Assembly (NCBI RefSeq): GCF_003719725.1
Contig: NZ_RIAX01000004.1
Coordinates: forward strand, 1 to 64,000
Source: Planococcus salinus
GTDB lineage: Bacteria > Bacillota > Bacilli > Bacillales_A > Planococcaceae
Reading direction: 5' to 3'
Length of the DNA stretch: 64,000 nt
How positions within the stretch are numbered: position 1 is the stretch's first letter; each line of letters begins with the position of its first letter. Positions 44,668 to 53,173 of the stretch are shown here, in pieces. Made by a program: the position numbers and the translations under genes. Below the pieces are notes generated by a model, which was given only the letters and a program-made list of their open reading frames with translations, ran no database searches and had not been told where the DNA came from.

Positions 44668-45579
44668 TTGAGAAAAAAAGGCTGGACCATGAGGCGCAAA
44701 GAAGGCATCTACGGCTACATTTTCATCATGCCGTTTATCGTCGGGTTCATCGGATTCACCGCTGGCCCTTTGCTGTTTTCCTTGGCGGGAAGTTTCACAG
44801 ATTATAATATTACATCACAGATGGAATTCATCGGAGTGGAAAACTACCAATCGCTCATCGTGGAAGATGGTCTTTTTCGGACTTCTTTATGGAATACACT
44901 GTATTACGTAGCTCTTTCTGTTCCTTTGACTACACTTGGCGCTATTTTTCTTTCGGCTCTTTTGAATCAGGACGTGCCGGGGATTCGTTATTTTCGCACC
45001 TTGTATTACCTGCCGGCCATCCTGTCGGGGGTCGGCGTCTATCTATTGTGGATGCAATTGCTTGAGCCCGGGACCGGAATGGTCAATCTGATCCTGAGTT
45101 GGGTCGGCATTGACGGGCCAAACTGGCTTTTTGACCCGGATTGGACGAAACCTTCCCTTATTCTGATGAAATTGTGGAGCGTCGGCGGATCGATGCTCCT
45201 TTACCTGGCGAGCATGCAGGGGGTCTCTAAATCCCTCTATGAAGCCGCAGAAATTGACGGAGCAAGCCGTTGGAAGCAGTTCATCCATATCACCATCCCA
45301 ATGATTACACCCGTTATCTTTTTCGATGTTGTCACCAGTCTTATTGGAGGTTTCCAGATTTTCCAGGAGGCTTACATCATGTCCGGCAACGGTGAAGGCG
45401 GCCCTGCCAACTCATTGCTGTTCTATAATTTGTATATGTGGAATCAGGCATTTGAAAGTTTTGACATGGGTTATGCCATGGCGATGTCATGGATTCTGTT
45501 TGTCATCGTCTTTATCCTGACAATCATCAACCTGAAGCTCGCTCCCCGCTGGGTGCATTATGAAGGGGAGGAGAAGTAA
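44668..45579 (+). CDS. Sugar ABC transporter permease, MalF type
   Basis: A 303-residue integral membrane protein with six helices, opening with a basic segment (RKKGWTMRRKEG) then YIFIMPFIVGFIGFTAGPLLFSL, and carrying the EAA loop (EAAEIDGASRWKQFIHITIPMITPV) that contacts the ATPase. GAGGAGG is spaced 7 nt from a TTG at 44668, preferred over the ATG at 44602, which has no ribosome binding site. It ends in TAA directly followed by the ATG of the second permease. Confidence 0.93.
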   Translation: MRKKGWTMRRKEGIYGYIFIMPFIVGFIGFTAGPLLFSLAGSFTDYNITSQMEFIGVENYQSLIVEDGLFRTSLWNTLYYVALSVPLTTLGAIFLSALLNQDVPGIRYFRTLYYLPAILSGVGVYLLWMQLLEPGTGMVNLILSWVGIDGPNWLFDPDWTKPSLILMKLWSVGGSMLLYLASMQGVSKSLYEAAEIDGASRWKQFIHITIPMITPVIFFDVVTSLIGGFQIFQEAYIMSGNGEGGPANSLLFYNLYMWNQAFESFDMGYAMAMSWILFVIVFILTIINLKLAPRWVHYEGEEK

Positions 45580-46494
45580 ATGGCCAAAACAGACGATAAA
45601 ACCGTATATATGGATAAAAGCGAAAAAGCAAAAAGCCTTTCAAAGCCCCGTTATTTTGAACACAGAGGCAACCGGAACAACATGTGGAAAGTATTCAATT
45701 TTGTGCTGCTGGCAGCGGGAAGTTTGCTTATTCTGTCGCCTCTTTGGTGGATGTTTGCCACATCATTGAAGACCATGCAGGAAGTCATGGCTTATCCCCC
45801 TTCTTTTTTTCCGGAATCCTGGGAATGGGGCAACTACATCAGAACCTGGCAAGTGGCTCCGTTCACGACATACACCATTAATACACTGACCATCACCACT
45901 CTGGTGGTTTTTGGAAGTGTGCTGGCCAATTCGTTCATTGCCTACGGATTTGCAAAAATTCCGTTCCGCGGGAAAAACATCTGGTTCGCCATTGTACTTT
46001 CCACCATGATGATTCCGGGCTTTGTCACCCTTATCCCGCAATATGTTCTGTTTTCCAAACTCGGGTGGGTCAATACGTACTACCCACTCATTGTTCCGCA
46101 TTTTTTTGGAAGCGCATTTTACATCTTCCTGCTCCGTCAGTTCTATATGACCATTCCGACTGAACTGATCGAAGCGGCAAAAATAGAAGGCGCCAGCCAT
46201 TTTTACATTTGGTGGAAAATTGGGTTGCCGCTGACAAAGCCGGCTCTGGCCACCGTCGCCATCTTTTCGTTTAATGGGGCATGGAATGATTTCCTCGGAC
46301 CGCTCCTTTACTTGAATGACGAGAACCTCTATACCTTGCAGCTTGGATTAGCTGTATTTAAAGGACAATTGAATACACAGTGGAATTACCTGATGGCCGG
46401 ATCTCTTCTCGTGCTCCTGCCCGTCATTCTCCTGTTCTTCTTTTTCCAGAAATACTTTATCCAAGGCATCAACCTGTCGTCCGGCGGGAAATAG
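45580..46494 (+). CDS. Sugar ABC transporter permease, MalG type
   Basis: A 304-residue membrane protein with six helices and EAA loop EAAKIEGASHFYIWWKIGLPLTKPA. The N-terminal 40 residues are hydrophilic and longer than usual. It pairs with the preceding permease to form the translocation channel. The start ATG abuts the previous stop; GGGGAGGAG lies within the end of the upstream gene. Followed by a terminator; no further sugar genes. Confidence 0.94.
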   Translation: MAKTDDKTVYMDKSEKAKSLSKPRYFEHRGNRNNMWKVFNFVLLAAGSLLILSPLWWMFATSLKTMQEVMAYPPSFFPESWEWGNYIRTWQVAPFTTYTINTLTITTLVVFGSVLANSFIAYGFAKIPFRGKNIWFAIVLSTMMIPGFVTLIPQYVLFSKLGWVNTYYPLIVPHFFGSAFYIFLLRQFYMTIPTELIEAAKIEGASHFYIWWKIGLPLTKPALATVAIFSFNGAWNDFLGPLLYLNDENLYTLQLGLAVFKGQLNTQWNYLMAGSLLVLLPVILLFFFFQKYFIQGINLSSGGK

Positions 46495-46506
46495 CAAAAC
46501 TCTGCG

Positions 46507-46543
46507 AAAAAAGCACTCCTCACTTTCCAGGGAGTGCTTTTTC
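46507..46543 (+). terminator. Sugar ABC operon terminator
   Basis: The stem AAAAGCACTCC/GGAGTGCTTTT is followed by a T run. Confidence 0.87.
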
Positions 46544-46631
46544 ATTCTGTGAGAAACTTCAGGAAACCACTAAATGAGCTCATTAACATCCTGGAATGAA
46601 GCGGAAGGTTGGCAAGCCATTTTAACAAGCA

Positions 46632-46667
46632 AAAAAGCACTTCCGAAGTTTCCGGAAGTGCTTTTTG
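46632..46667 (-). terminator. rlmN terminator
   Basis: The perfect stem AAAAAGCACTTCCG/CGGAAGTGCTTTTT is followed by T-rich sequence on the minus strand, just past the rlmN stop. Confidence 0.9.
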
Positions 46668-46675
46668 TGCTGCTG

Positions 46676-47749
46676 TTAAACTGTTGCTTTTTTCTTCTCT
46701 TTTTTGATTTGCTTGCTCCGCAATTGACCGCAGGCTGCGTCGATGTCCGCGCCGTTTTCGTGACGGACACCGCAGTTGATGCCTTTCTTTTTCAACGCAT
46801 CATAGAAAGCCATGATCGCTTCCGGCTTGCTTTGCTGGTATTGGTCGTGCTCGTCGACCGAGTTATAAGGGATCAGGTTGACGTAAGACAAATGGCGCTT
46901 GTCTTCCAGAAGTTTCGCCAGCTGATTCGCTTCTTCCACATGATCATTGACATCATGCAATAAAATGTACTCAAACGTGATGCGGCGGTTGGTTTTCTCC
47001 AAATAATAATCAATCGAAGCCATCAATTTCTCGATTGGATAAGCTTTGTTGATCTTCATGATGCGTGAACGCAATTCGTTGGTCGGCGCATGGATGGAAA
47101 TCGCCAGGTTGACCTGAAGGCCTTCGTCCGCATAATCATAGATTTTCGGAACAATGCCGCTTGTCGATACAGTAATGTGGCGCGCCCCGATAGCCAATCC
47201 TTTTTGTGAATTGACAACGTTCAGGAAGCCCATCAAATTCGTGTAGTTATCAAACGGTTCGCCGATTCCCATGACGACGATATGGCTGACGCGCTCGTCT
47301 TTTTGCTGCGCATCAAAATGCTCCTGCACCTTCATAATCTGCTCGACGATTTCACCTGCATTTAAATCACGGCTCTTTTTCAACAGGCCGCTGGCACAGA
47401 AACTGCAGCCGATGTTGCAGCCCACCTGTGTTGTGACACAGACAGAATTCCCGTATTTAAAGCGCATCAGAACAGTTTCAATCAAGTTGCCGTCCTGCAT
47501 CTGGAAAAGGAACTTAATCGTTCCGTCTGCCGACTCCTGCTTTACCGTTTCTTTTAAAGTTTGGATAACAAAGTTCTCTTCCAACAGCTGAATGCATTCT
47601 TTGGAGAGATTATTCATCGCGGAAAATTCCGTTACACGCTTAATATATAACCAGTCCCAAACTTGTTCGGCACGGTACTTCTTCTGTCCATTTTCCAAAA
47701 ACCATTCTTTCAGTTGATCAAGTGTCAATCCGTAAATGGATTTTTTCAT
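46676..47749 (-). CDS. rlmN: Dual-specificity 23S rRNA/tRNA methyltransferase RlmN
   Basis: A 357-residue radical SAM enzyme that methylates C2 of A2503 in 23S rRNA and A37 in tRNA. The iron-sulfur motif C111-x3-C115-x2-C118 ([13 protein letters not shown]), the SAM-binding GIGEPFDNY and the methyl-carrying Cys340 near the C terminus ([11 protein letters not shown]) are all present. The sequence looks like RlmN rather than Cfr (GEPF and [15 protein letters not shown]). GAGGG precedes the ATG. Monocistronic. Confidence 0.95.
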   Translation of the reverse strand: MKKSIYGLTLDQLKEWFLENGQKKYRAEQVWDWLYIKRVTEFSAMNNLSKECIQLLEENFVIQTLKETVKQESADGTIKFLFQMQDGNLIETVLMRFKYGNSVCVTTQVGCNIGCSFCASGLLKKSRDLNAGEIVEQIMKVQEHFDAQQKDERVSHIVVMGIGEPFDNYTNLMGFLNVVNSQKGLAIGARHITVSTSGIVPKIYDYADEGLQVNLAISIHAPTNELRSRIMKINKAYPIEKLMASIDYYLEKTNRRITFEYILLHDVNDHVEEANQLAKLLEDKRHLSYVNLIPYNSVDEHDQYQQSKPEAIMAFYDALKKKGINCGVRHENGADIDAACGQLRSKQIKKEKKKATV

Positions 47750-47906
47750 TTCAGAACCCTCATTTCAATTTTTCACAATTGCTTATTATAATACTAAAAA
47801 TAGAGCTTGACAACAACTATTTTTATTTAGACAGAAAACTCTGTGTTCAACCTTTGCTTATAAACGTTTTTTTCGGGGTAAAGCTTGGTAGATAGGAGGA
47901 GATACA

Positions 47907-48374
47907 ATGGCCGAAATTACACATGTCGGATTAGCTGTACCCGACCTCGATCAAGCCATTTCCTGGTACGGAAAAGTATTCGGGTTTTACGTGCTGGCTG
48001 GCCCTTTCGATTTTGACGCAGCAGCAGAAGACCAATCCGATATGACGCAGGATTTACAGGGACACGAAATCAAAAAAATGCGGAATGTACATTTAATGTC
48101 TTCCGGAGGTGTCGGCATTGAACTTTTCGAATTCCAGTCACCTTTGTTCGATGAACCGCCTGCCAAGCACAATGGATTCTTCCATATATGTCTCATTGTA
48201 GAAGATCTTGTCGAAGCGATTGAACGCGTCGTGCTGCATGGCGGCAAGCAGAAAAGTAAGATTTGGAACGTCTCAGCTGGAAAGCCGCATTATCTCGTTT
48301 ATACAGAAGATCCATTCGGCAATATCATCGAGCTCTACACCCGCAGTACTTCAGAAATGTATGCCAACAAATAA
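47907..48374 (+). CDS. VOC-family glyoxalase-like protein
   Basis: A 155-residue vicinal oxygen chelate protein with paired beta-alpha-beta-beta-beta modules: ITHVGLAVPDLDQAISWYGKVFGF and FHICLIVEDLVEAIERVVLHGG. Likely metal ligands are His6, Glu (GIELFEF), His (GFFHICL) and Glu near the end (GNIIELYTR), as in methylmalonyl-CoA epimerase and glyoxalase I relatives. Substrate unknown. AGGAGG is spaced 7 nt from the ATG. Monocistronic. Confidence 0.9.
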   Translation: MAEITHVGLAVPDLDQAISWYGKVFGFYVLAGPFDFDAAAEDQSDMTQDLQGHEIKKMRNVHLMSSGGVGIELFEFQSPLFDEPPAKHNGFFHICLIVEDLVEAIERVVLHGGKQKSKIWNVSAGKPHYLVYTEDPFGNIIELYTRSTSEMYANK

Positions 48375-48379
48375 AGGGT

Positions 48380-48431
48380 TATGCATGATTGAAAAATTTT
48401 ATGCGCGTTCAGTGGAGTTAATGCACGTTCA
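48380..48431 (-). repeat. Short inverted copy of the 20-bp-period repeat
   Basis: On the minus strand TGAACGTGCATTA (near 48420-48431) and TGAACGCGCATA (48400-48411) are exactly 20 bp apart, with a third degenerate unit near 48380. These are the same units as in the arrays at 57.4 and 58.6 kb, in the opposite orientation. Confidence 0.65.
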
Positions 48432-48475
48432 ATAAAATCCAGTGAAAAATCCGCACTTTCTCCCGAAGTCTGCAC

Positions 48476-48515
48476 AAAAAAAGCGGCTGATCCACAATGG
48501 TCAGCCGCTTTGTTG
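48476..48515. terminator. Bidirectional terminator
   Basis: The stem AAAGCGGCTGA/TCAGCCGCTTT with inner CCA/TGG pairs and flanking A/T runs separates the VOC and CoA-transferase genes. Confidence 0.85.
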
Positions 48516-48518
48516 TTG

Positions 48519-50033
48519 TTATACGAATTGCTCTTCTTTTTGGAGCATCGTGCCGTTTTTCGCCAAGTTAATGTGCCATGACAACGCTTTTTCCAGAATA
48601 TGAGGAGTTTGGCCTCCACGAGTCAAAGCTTCTTCGTAATAAGCGCGCAATTGCGGACGATACGATGGATGTGCACAGTTTTCAATGATCACTTCCACAC
48701 GTTCACGCGGCGCAAGCCCGCGCAGATCTGCATACCCTTGCTCCGTCACGACAACGTCCACATCATGTTCTGTGTGATCGATATGAGAAGCAAATGGAAC
48801 GATGCTTGAAATGTTGCCGCCTTTGGCGATTGACTTCGTTACAAAAATCGCCAGACGTGCATTGCGTGCAAAGTCACCTGAACCTCCGATGCCGTTCATC
48901 ATTTTTGTGCCGGATACGTGAGTCGAGTTGACATTGCCGTAAATATCGAATTCCAAAGCCGTATTAATGGAAATCAAGCCGAGACGGCGAATAAGTTCCG
49001 GATGATTGGAAATTTCCTGCGGACGCATCACGATTTTGTTTTTGTAATTCTCAAATTCACCAAAAACCTGTTCCATTTTCGGTTCCGACAAGGTAATCGA
49101 GCAGCATGAAGCGAAATCCACTTTTCCGGCATCGATCAAGTCGAATACTGCATCCTGCAGCACTTCCGAATACACTTCCAGGTTTTCAAACTCAGAGTCG
49201 ATCATGCCGTGCAGTACAGCGTTTGCGACGGAACCGATTCCGGATTGCAATGGAGCCAGTGTTTCATCCAGACGGCCGGCACGAATTTCCGAACGGAAAA
49301 ACTCCAATAAATGATCGGCCATGATTTTTGTTTCTTCATCAGGCGGTACGATATTCGATGGAGAATCTTGTTGTTCTGTGAAAACAATTCCTCTGATTTT
49401 TTCCATGTCGACTGGAATGCCGGCAGAACCGATGCGGTCATCCACTTTTGTCAATGGTATCGGTGAGCGTTCACCTTGCTTGCCTGTATCGTAAATGTCA
49501 TGGATGCCTTCAAACAGTTCCGGCTGTGCTGTATTGATTTCTACAATGATGTTTCTGGCATGTTTTGCAAAAACTGCGGAGTTGCCGACAGAAGTGGTTG
49601 GAATAATCATACCGTCTTCCGTAATGGCAAGTGCCTCTACTATGGCAAAGTCAATCGGCTCGATTACATTTGCTCTGATCCATTCAGCTGTGTGGGATAG
49701 ATGATGGTCGACAAACAGCATGTCGCCTTCGTTGATTTTGCTGCGCATAGCCGGGTCTGCCTGGAACGGCAGGCGTTTCCCCACAATTCCCGCTTCAGCG
49801 AACAATTTGTCAATATCGGACCCCAATGAAGCTCCTGTAAAAACGTTCACTTTGAAACTTTCATTTTTCGATCGCTCTACAAGCGCTAAAGGAACCGCTT
49901 TCACGTCCCCCGCCCGAGTAAATCCACTTAAACCAAGAGTCATTCCATCGGCAATCCAAGAAGCAGCTTCAGCAGGTGTTACAACACGTTCCTGTAGTTC
50001 TGTCGCTCTGATCCGTTGTATATTCTTTTCCAT
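48519..50033 (-). CDS. Succinate/acetate CoA-transferase (acetyl-CoA hydrolase family)
   Basis: A 504-residue class I CoA-transferase of the Cat1/AarC type. Glu290 in the YSEVLQD motif is the expected residue that forms the glutamyl-CoA thioester, and the oxyanion region GIGGSGDFARNA and the VTEQGYADLRGL segment are present. It exchanges CoA between succinyl-CoA and acetate, or hydrolyses acetyl-CoA. AGAGAG lies 8 nt before the ATG at 50033; the GTG at 50042 overlaps it. A cre-like site upstream suggests carbon catabolite control. Monocistronic. Confidence 0.93.
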   Translation of the reverse strand: MEKNIQRIRATELQERVVTPAEAASWIADGMTLGLSGFTRAGDVKAVPLALVERSKNESFKVNVFTGASLGSDIDKLFAEAGIVGKRLPFQADPAMRSKINEGDMLFVDHHLSHTAEWIRANVIEPIDFAIVEALAITEDGMIIPTTSVGNSAVFAKHARNIIVEINTAQPELFEGIHDIYDTGKQGERSPIPLTKVDDRIGSAGIPVDMEKIRGIVFTEQQDSPSNIVPPDEETKIMADHLLEFFRSEIRAGRLDETLAPLQSGIGSVANAVLHGMIDSEFENLEVYSEVLQDAVFDLIDAGKVDFASCCSITLSEPKMEQVFGEFENYKNKIVMRPQEISNHPELIRRLGLISINTALEFDIYGNVNSTHVSGTKMMNGIGGSGDFARNARLAIFVTKSIAKGGNISSIVPFASHIDHTEHDVDVVVTEQGYADLRGLAPRERVEVIIENCAHPSYRPQLRAYYEEALTRGGQTPHILEKALSWHINLAKNGTMLQKEEQFV

Positions 50034-50090
50034 ATCAATCACTCTCTTTCGATAATATTTATGATAAGCACATTTTAAGAAGCAATCGTA

Positions 50091-50104
50091 TTAAAGCGTT
50101 TTCA
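50091..50104 (-). promoter_or_regulatory. cre-like site before the CoA-transferase gene
   Basis: The minus strand reads TGAAAACGCTTTAA, one mismatch from the cre consensus, 58 nt before the start codon and just upstream of a weak TTGCTT -35. Confidence 0.5.
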
Positions 50105-50273
50105 TACACCATGGGAGAAAAGTGATTACTCTTTTTTTAATAATTATTAGATAATTTTATCTTATCTTTCACCGAATTTGAGTGTAGAGGATTGAAAAAG
50201 ATGTTAATTGACCAAAGCAGAAAATTCCATGTCTGAAACAGCATTTTTTATCACCGTCATTACCGCCGCTGTC

Positions 50274-50650
50274 TCCGCTTTTCCATTGTCCAGCTCCGGT
50301 GCCCAGTCTCTCGAGGTCGCTTCGATCTTGGCTGCGATGGCAAAAACGCCATCACTGCCAAGACCTCCAGCGCTTGTCGAGACTCCACGGGCACCTCCGC
50401 TTTTCTATTGTCCAGCTCCGGTGCCCAGTCTCTCGAGGTCGCTTCGATCTTGGCTGCGATGGCAAAAAACGCCATCACTGCCAAGACCTCCAGCGCTTGT
50501 CGAGACTCCACGGGCACCTCCGCTTTTCTATTGTCCAGCTCCAATGGCCAGGCTCTCGGGTCATAAGCCACCCCCCTGTGCGGCTGAAAACATGCCGCTT
50601 CGGGGGGTTGGCTTATGCCCGTCGAGCCTACACGGCCATTTCCGCTTTTC
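50274..50650. repeat. Three-unit array of long hairpin repeats
   Basis: Three units of 122-123 bp. Each starts with a 24-nt block (tccgcttttcYattgtccagctcc) followed by a 98-99-nt palindromic arm: 50298-50395, 50420-50518 and 50543-50640. A further TCCGCTTTTC closes the array at the LytTR stop codon. Units 1 and 2 are almost identical. Unit 3 has different bases but the same nested stems (AATGGCC/GGCCATT, AGGCTC/GAGCCT, CATAAGCCA/TGGCTTATG). It looks like a REP-like or structured RNA element. The rest of this gap (50105-50273) shows nothing clear. Confidence 0.85.
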
Positions 50651-51295
50651 TTAGAACCCCAGCAGTTTCCGGAAGTAGCTGGAGTAGGATTGGCTGACGG
50701 GGATTTGCTCGCCGTTATTCATCTTTAAGACGAACGTGGAGTGGGTGTCTGGGTGAATTTCTTCTATATGATGGACATTGACGATGAATGCCCGGTGACA
50801 GCGTATAAAAGTATCTCTTGGCAGCAGGTATTCAAATTCCTGCAGCGAGTTTTTATTGGTTCCCGAAAAGCCTTCAGCATGCACGTGCGTTTTACGATCT
50901 TTCACTTCCAGGTACTTGACTTCCGCAAAAGGGATGGGAATCCAGCCGTCCGGACTTTTGACGGTGACCACCGACTTCCCTTCCGTAAAAGTTGGGTAAA
51001 TGGCCATCACGCAGCCTGCAAGCCGTCCGTCCCGTTCGAACGGCACCGCCATGCCGTGATACGGCACACCGAAAATATTGCGATCGATGAATTCAGAAAC
51101 TTTTTGTCTGGACTGAAGTGCCTTATGGGCAATCGTTCCGGCTTTCACCGGATCACCGGCCTTGATTTTCAAATCCACCCGCTTACTGGAACGGTAATAA
51201 ATATATTCTTCTGTATTTGAAACCGCTATGGATATCTCATCTGAAAACAACTCTCCAATGACATCCAACAGCGAACCATGTTCGAATTTCTCCAT
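50651..51295 (-). CDS. LytTR-family DNA-binding regulator with N-terminal sensor region
   Basis: A 214-residue protein: an N-terminal sensory region of about 110 residues (ISIAVSNTEEYIYYRSSKRVDLKIKAGD … GCVMAIYPTF) of uncertain fold, probably GAF/PAS-like, and a C-terminal LytTR domain (residues 112-214: FAEVKYLEVKDRKTHVHAEG, LPRDTFIRCHRAFIVNVHHI). LytTR domains bind direct-repeat operators. No receiver domain or adjacent histidine kinase, so it probably senses a ligand directly. AGGAGG precedes tandem ATGs; the second (51295) has better spacing. The hairpin array begins at its stop codon. Confidence 0.87.
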   Translation of the reverse strand: MEKFEHGSLLDVIGELFSDEISIAVSNTEEYIYYRSSKRVDLKIKAGDPVKAGTIAHKALQSRQKVSEFIDRNIFGVPYHGMAVPFERDGRLAGCVMAIYPTFTEGKSVVTVKSPDGWIPIPFAEVKYLEVKDRKTHVHAEGFSGTNKNSLQEFEYLLPRDTFIRCHRAFIVNVHHIEEIHPDTHSTFVLKMNNGEQIPVSQSYSSYFRKLLGF

Positions 51296-51802
51296 CATAA
51301 ACCTCCTGTAACTTCCACAATTCTATCATGAAACAACCGTCTGCTAAATGACGGACTGGTGTCATTTCTCTTCTCAGTTCCATACACGGGCTAACCTTTC
51401 ACATTGCTGTAACAAATTAATATCACTGTTTTTCATCTCAATTTTCAATTTTTTATCATCAAAAAGAAATTCTTATATAACAAAATATCTTGAAACTAGC
51501 AGAAATCCTTCTGTGAAGCCTCTTCAAAAATAATTAGAAAATTCCTTTTATAAGATAATATTTTGTTATATTTTTGTAATGTTTATTTGAGTTTATTCCA
51601 TTGACTTTAACCGATAGCTATCATACTATGGGGAAGTTGTCAAAAAGACTTGTGATTTCACGATAATTAAATAGATGATTTTCTTGGCAAAAAAATTGAT
51701 TTTCCCTGTCCATTCCGACACGTTATCGTCAAGACATCAAGAATTTATTATAAATATTTTGCACTACTACTATAATTTTATTAGAAATGGGGATATTTTT
51801 TA
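51296..51802. other. AT-rich gap with a promoter for the first efflux pump
   Basis: A gap of about 500 bases, strongly AT-rich. TTGACT (51601-51606), 17 nt and TACTAT (51624-51629) form a plausible SigA promoter, implying a leader of about 170 nt before the efflux gene. A second TATAAT lies at about 51771. I see no gene, repeat or known RNA. Confidence 0.45.
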
Positions 51803-53038
51803 ATGTCTGCAAACCAACGCAAAAAAATGGCCATCCTAATGGTCAATATGTTTATAGCCATCGCCAGTTTTGGAATTGTCGTCCCGATCCTTCCCGCTTA
51901 CCTTGTGTCAATCGGCCAGGGCGGGACAGCAGCCGGCCTTATGATTGCCATCTTCGCCGGTGCACAACTTCTATTTTCTCCAATGGGAGGAAAATGGGCA
52001 GACAAATACGGTCCCCGAAAAGTCATCATTATTGGCTTAGGGCTGCTGACCGCTTCCATGTTGATGTTCTTTTCTTCTGATTCGATTTGGATTATTTATG
52101 CTTCCCGCATCGTTGGCGGAATCGGGGACGCCTTTTTGATTCCCGGTGTCTTCACTTATGTAGCCGGTATTACTACAGCTTCCCAACGCGCCAAAGGAAC
52201 CGGCCTGGTAACAGCTGCCATGTCTCTTGGACTCGTTATCGGACCTGGGTTTGGTGGTTTCCTGGCTGACATCAGTTTGAAACTGCCGTTTTTAGCGGCT
52301 GCCATCGTCACATTTATCGCCATGACTTTTTCATTTATCATGTTGAAAGAAATTGAAGTAACGGAAGAAAGCAAAAAGCAAGCAGAGGAATTCGCGAAGG
52401 ATGAGTCCATGTTCGAACAAATTGGACGTTCTGTTAAAATGCCTTATTTTATTCCGCTTGTCATCATCTTTATCATGAGTTTCGGACTTGTTGCTTATGA
52501 ATCGGTGATCGGCATGTATTTAACGACTGAATACGGCTCGACTTCCGGCGACATCGCCATGATGATTACAGCGACGGGAATTGTCAGCGTCACGGTGCAG
52601 TTCTTTATCGTCGACCGCCTTGTCCGCCGCTTTGGTGAAATCGCTGTTCTCATTACGTTCCTCGGCGTTGCAACAACAGGATTTCTGCTTGCGCAAATGG
52701 CCGGAAGCTATGCCACATTCTTCGGTGTCTCCCTGGTGATTTTCCTGGCAATGGCTATTCTGCGCCCGGTGCTTAACGTGCTGGTGTCCAAAATGGCCGA
52801 TGGTCAAGTCGGCTTTGCCATGGGCATGGCTACAGCTTATATGAGCCTCGGAAATGTTCTCGGACCGATTTCCGCCGGTTTGCTGTTTGACGTCAACATC
52901 AATTATCCATTCATTTTAGGTCTCGGACTGTTAGTGGCCACATTGTCAATTGCTGTGGCATGGCGCCGTACGAACACAGCCAAAACACTGGAAACTGAAT
53001 ATGCACACGACGCAAATGAAGCTGAAACCCTCGCTTAG
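51803..53038 (+). CDS. MFS multidrug efflux pump, NorA/Bmr-like (copy 1)
   Basis: A 411-residue DHA1-type antiporter with 12 helices. Motif A is GGKWADKYGPRKVIIIG in the loop between helices 2 and 3, and motif C is SLGLVIGPGFGGFLAD, the hallmark of drug/proton exporters. It is the first of two tandem paralogues. The GGGGA ribosome binding site is modest. The stop codon lies within its terminator. The drug range cannot be predicted. Confidence 0.92.
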   Translation: MSANQRKKMAILMVNMFIAIASFGIVVPILPAYLVSIGQGGTAAGLMIAIFAGAQLLFSPMGGKWADKYGPRKVIIIGLGLLTASMLMFFSSDSIWIIYASRIVGGIGDAFLIPGVFTYVAGITTASQRAKGTGLVTAAMSLGLVIGPGFGGFLADISLKLPFLAAAIVTFIAMTFSFIMLKEIEVTEESKKQAEEFAKDESMFEQIGRSVKMPYFIPLVIIFIMSFGLVAYESVIGMYLTTEYGSTSGDIAMMITATGIVSVTVQFFIVDRLVRRFGEIAVLITFLGVATTGFLLAQMAGSYATFFGVSLVIFLAMAILRPVLNVLVSKMADGQVGFAMGMATAYMSLGNVLGPISAGLLFDVNINYPFILGLGLLVATLSIAVAWRRTNTAKTLETEYAHDANEAETLA

Positions 53039-53052
53039 GGTTTCAGTTTTTT
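53022..53052 (+). terminator. Terminator overlapping the stop of pump 1
   Basis: The perfect stem CTGAAACCCT/AGGGTTTCAG with a 5-nt loop and six T. The stop codon is inside the hairpin. Confidence 0.92.
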
Positions 53053-53089
53053 GTATAAGCTCTATGTCTTCCTCAATGAGACAAACTGA

Positions 53090-53118
53090 TTGACAAGAAG
53101 TGGAAGCTAAAATAATAT
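53090..53118 (+). promoter_or_regulatory. Promoter of efflux pump 2
   Basis: TTGACA, a 17-nt spacer and TAATAT, 55 nt before the start. With the preceding terminator this makes the two pumps separate transcription units. Confidence 0.6.
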
Positions 53119-53173
53119 AAGTAAGCTGAGAAAAAATTACCCTCCCACTATATAGAAGAAAAGAGGCTGCCTT

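Noticed and set aside
46676-47749. Cfr-type antibiotic resistance methyltransferase
   Set aside because: The sequence carries RlmN-type motifs and is a housekeeping single gene; nothing points to Cfr.
50208-50654. Long plus- and minus-strand reading frames across the hairpin array
   Set aside because: The peptides are internally duplicated only because the DNA is, are rich in Pro/Arg/Ser, and have no ribosome binding site; the palindromic DNA explains them.
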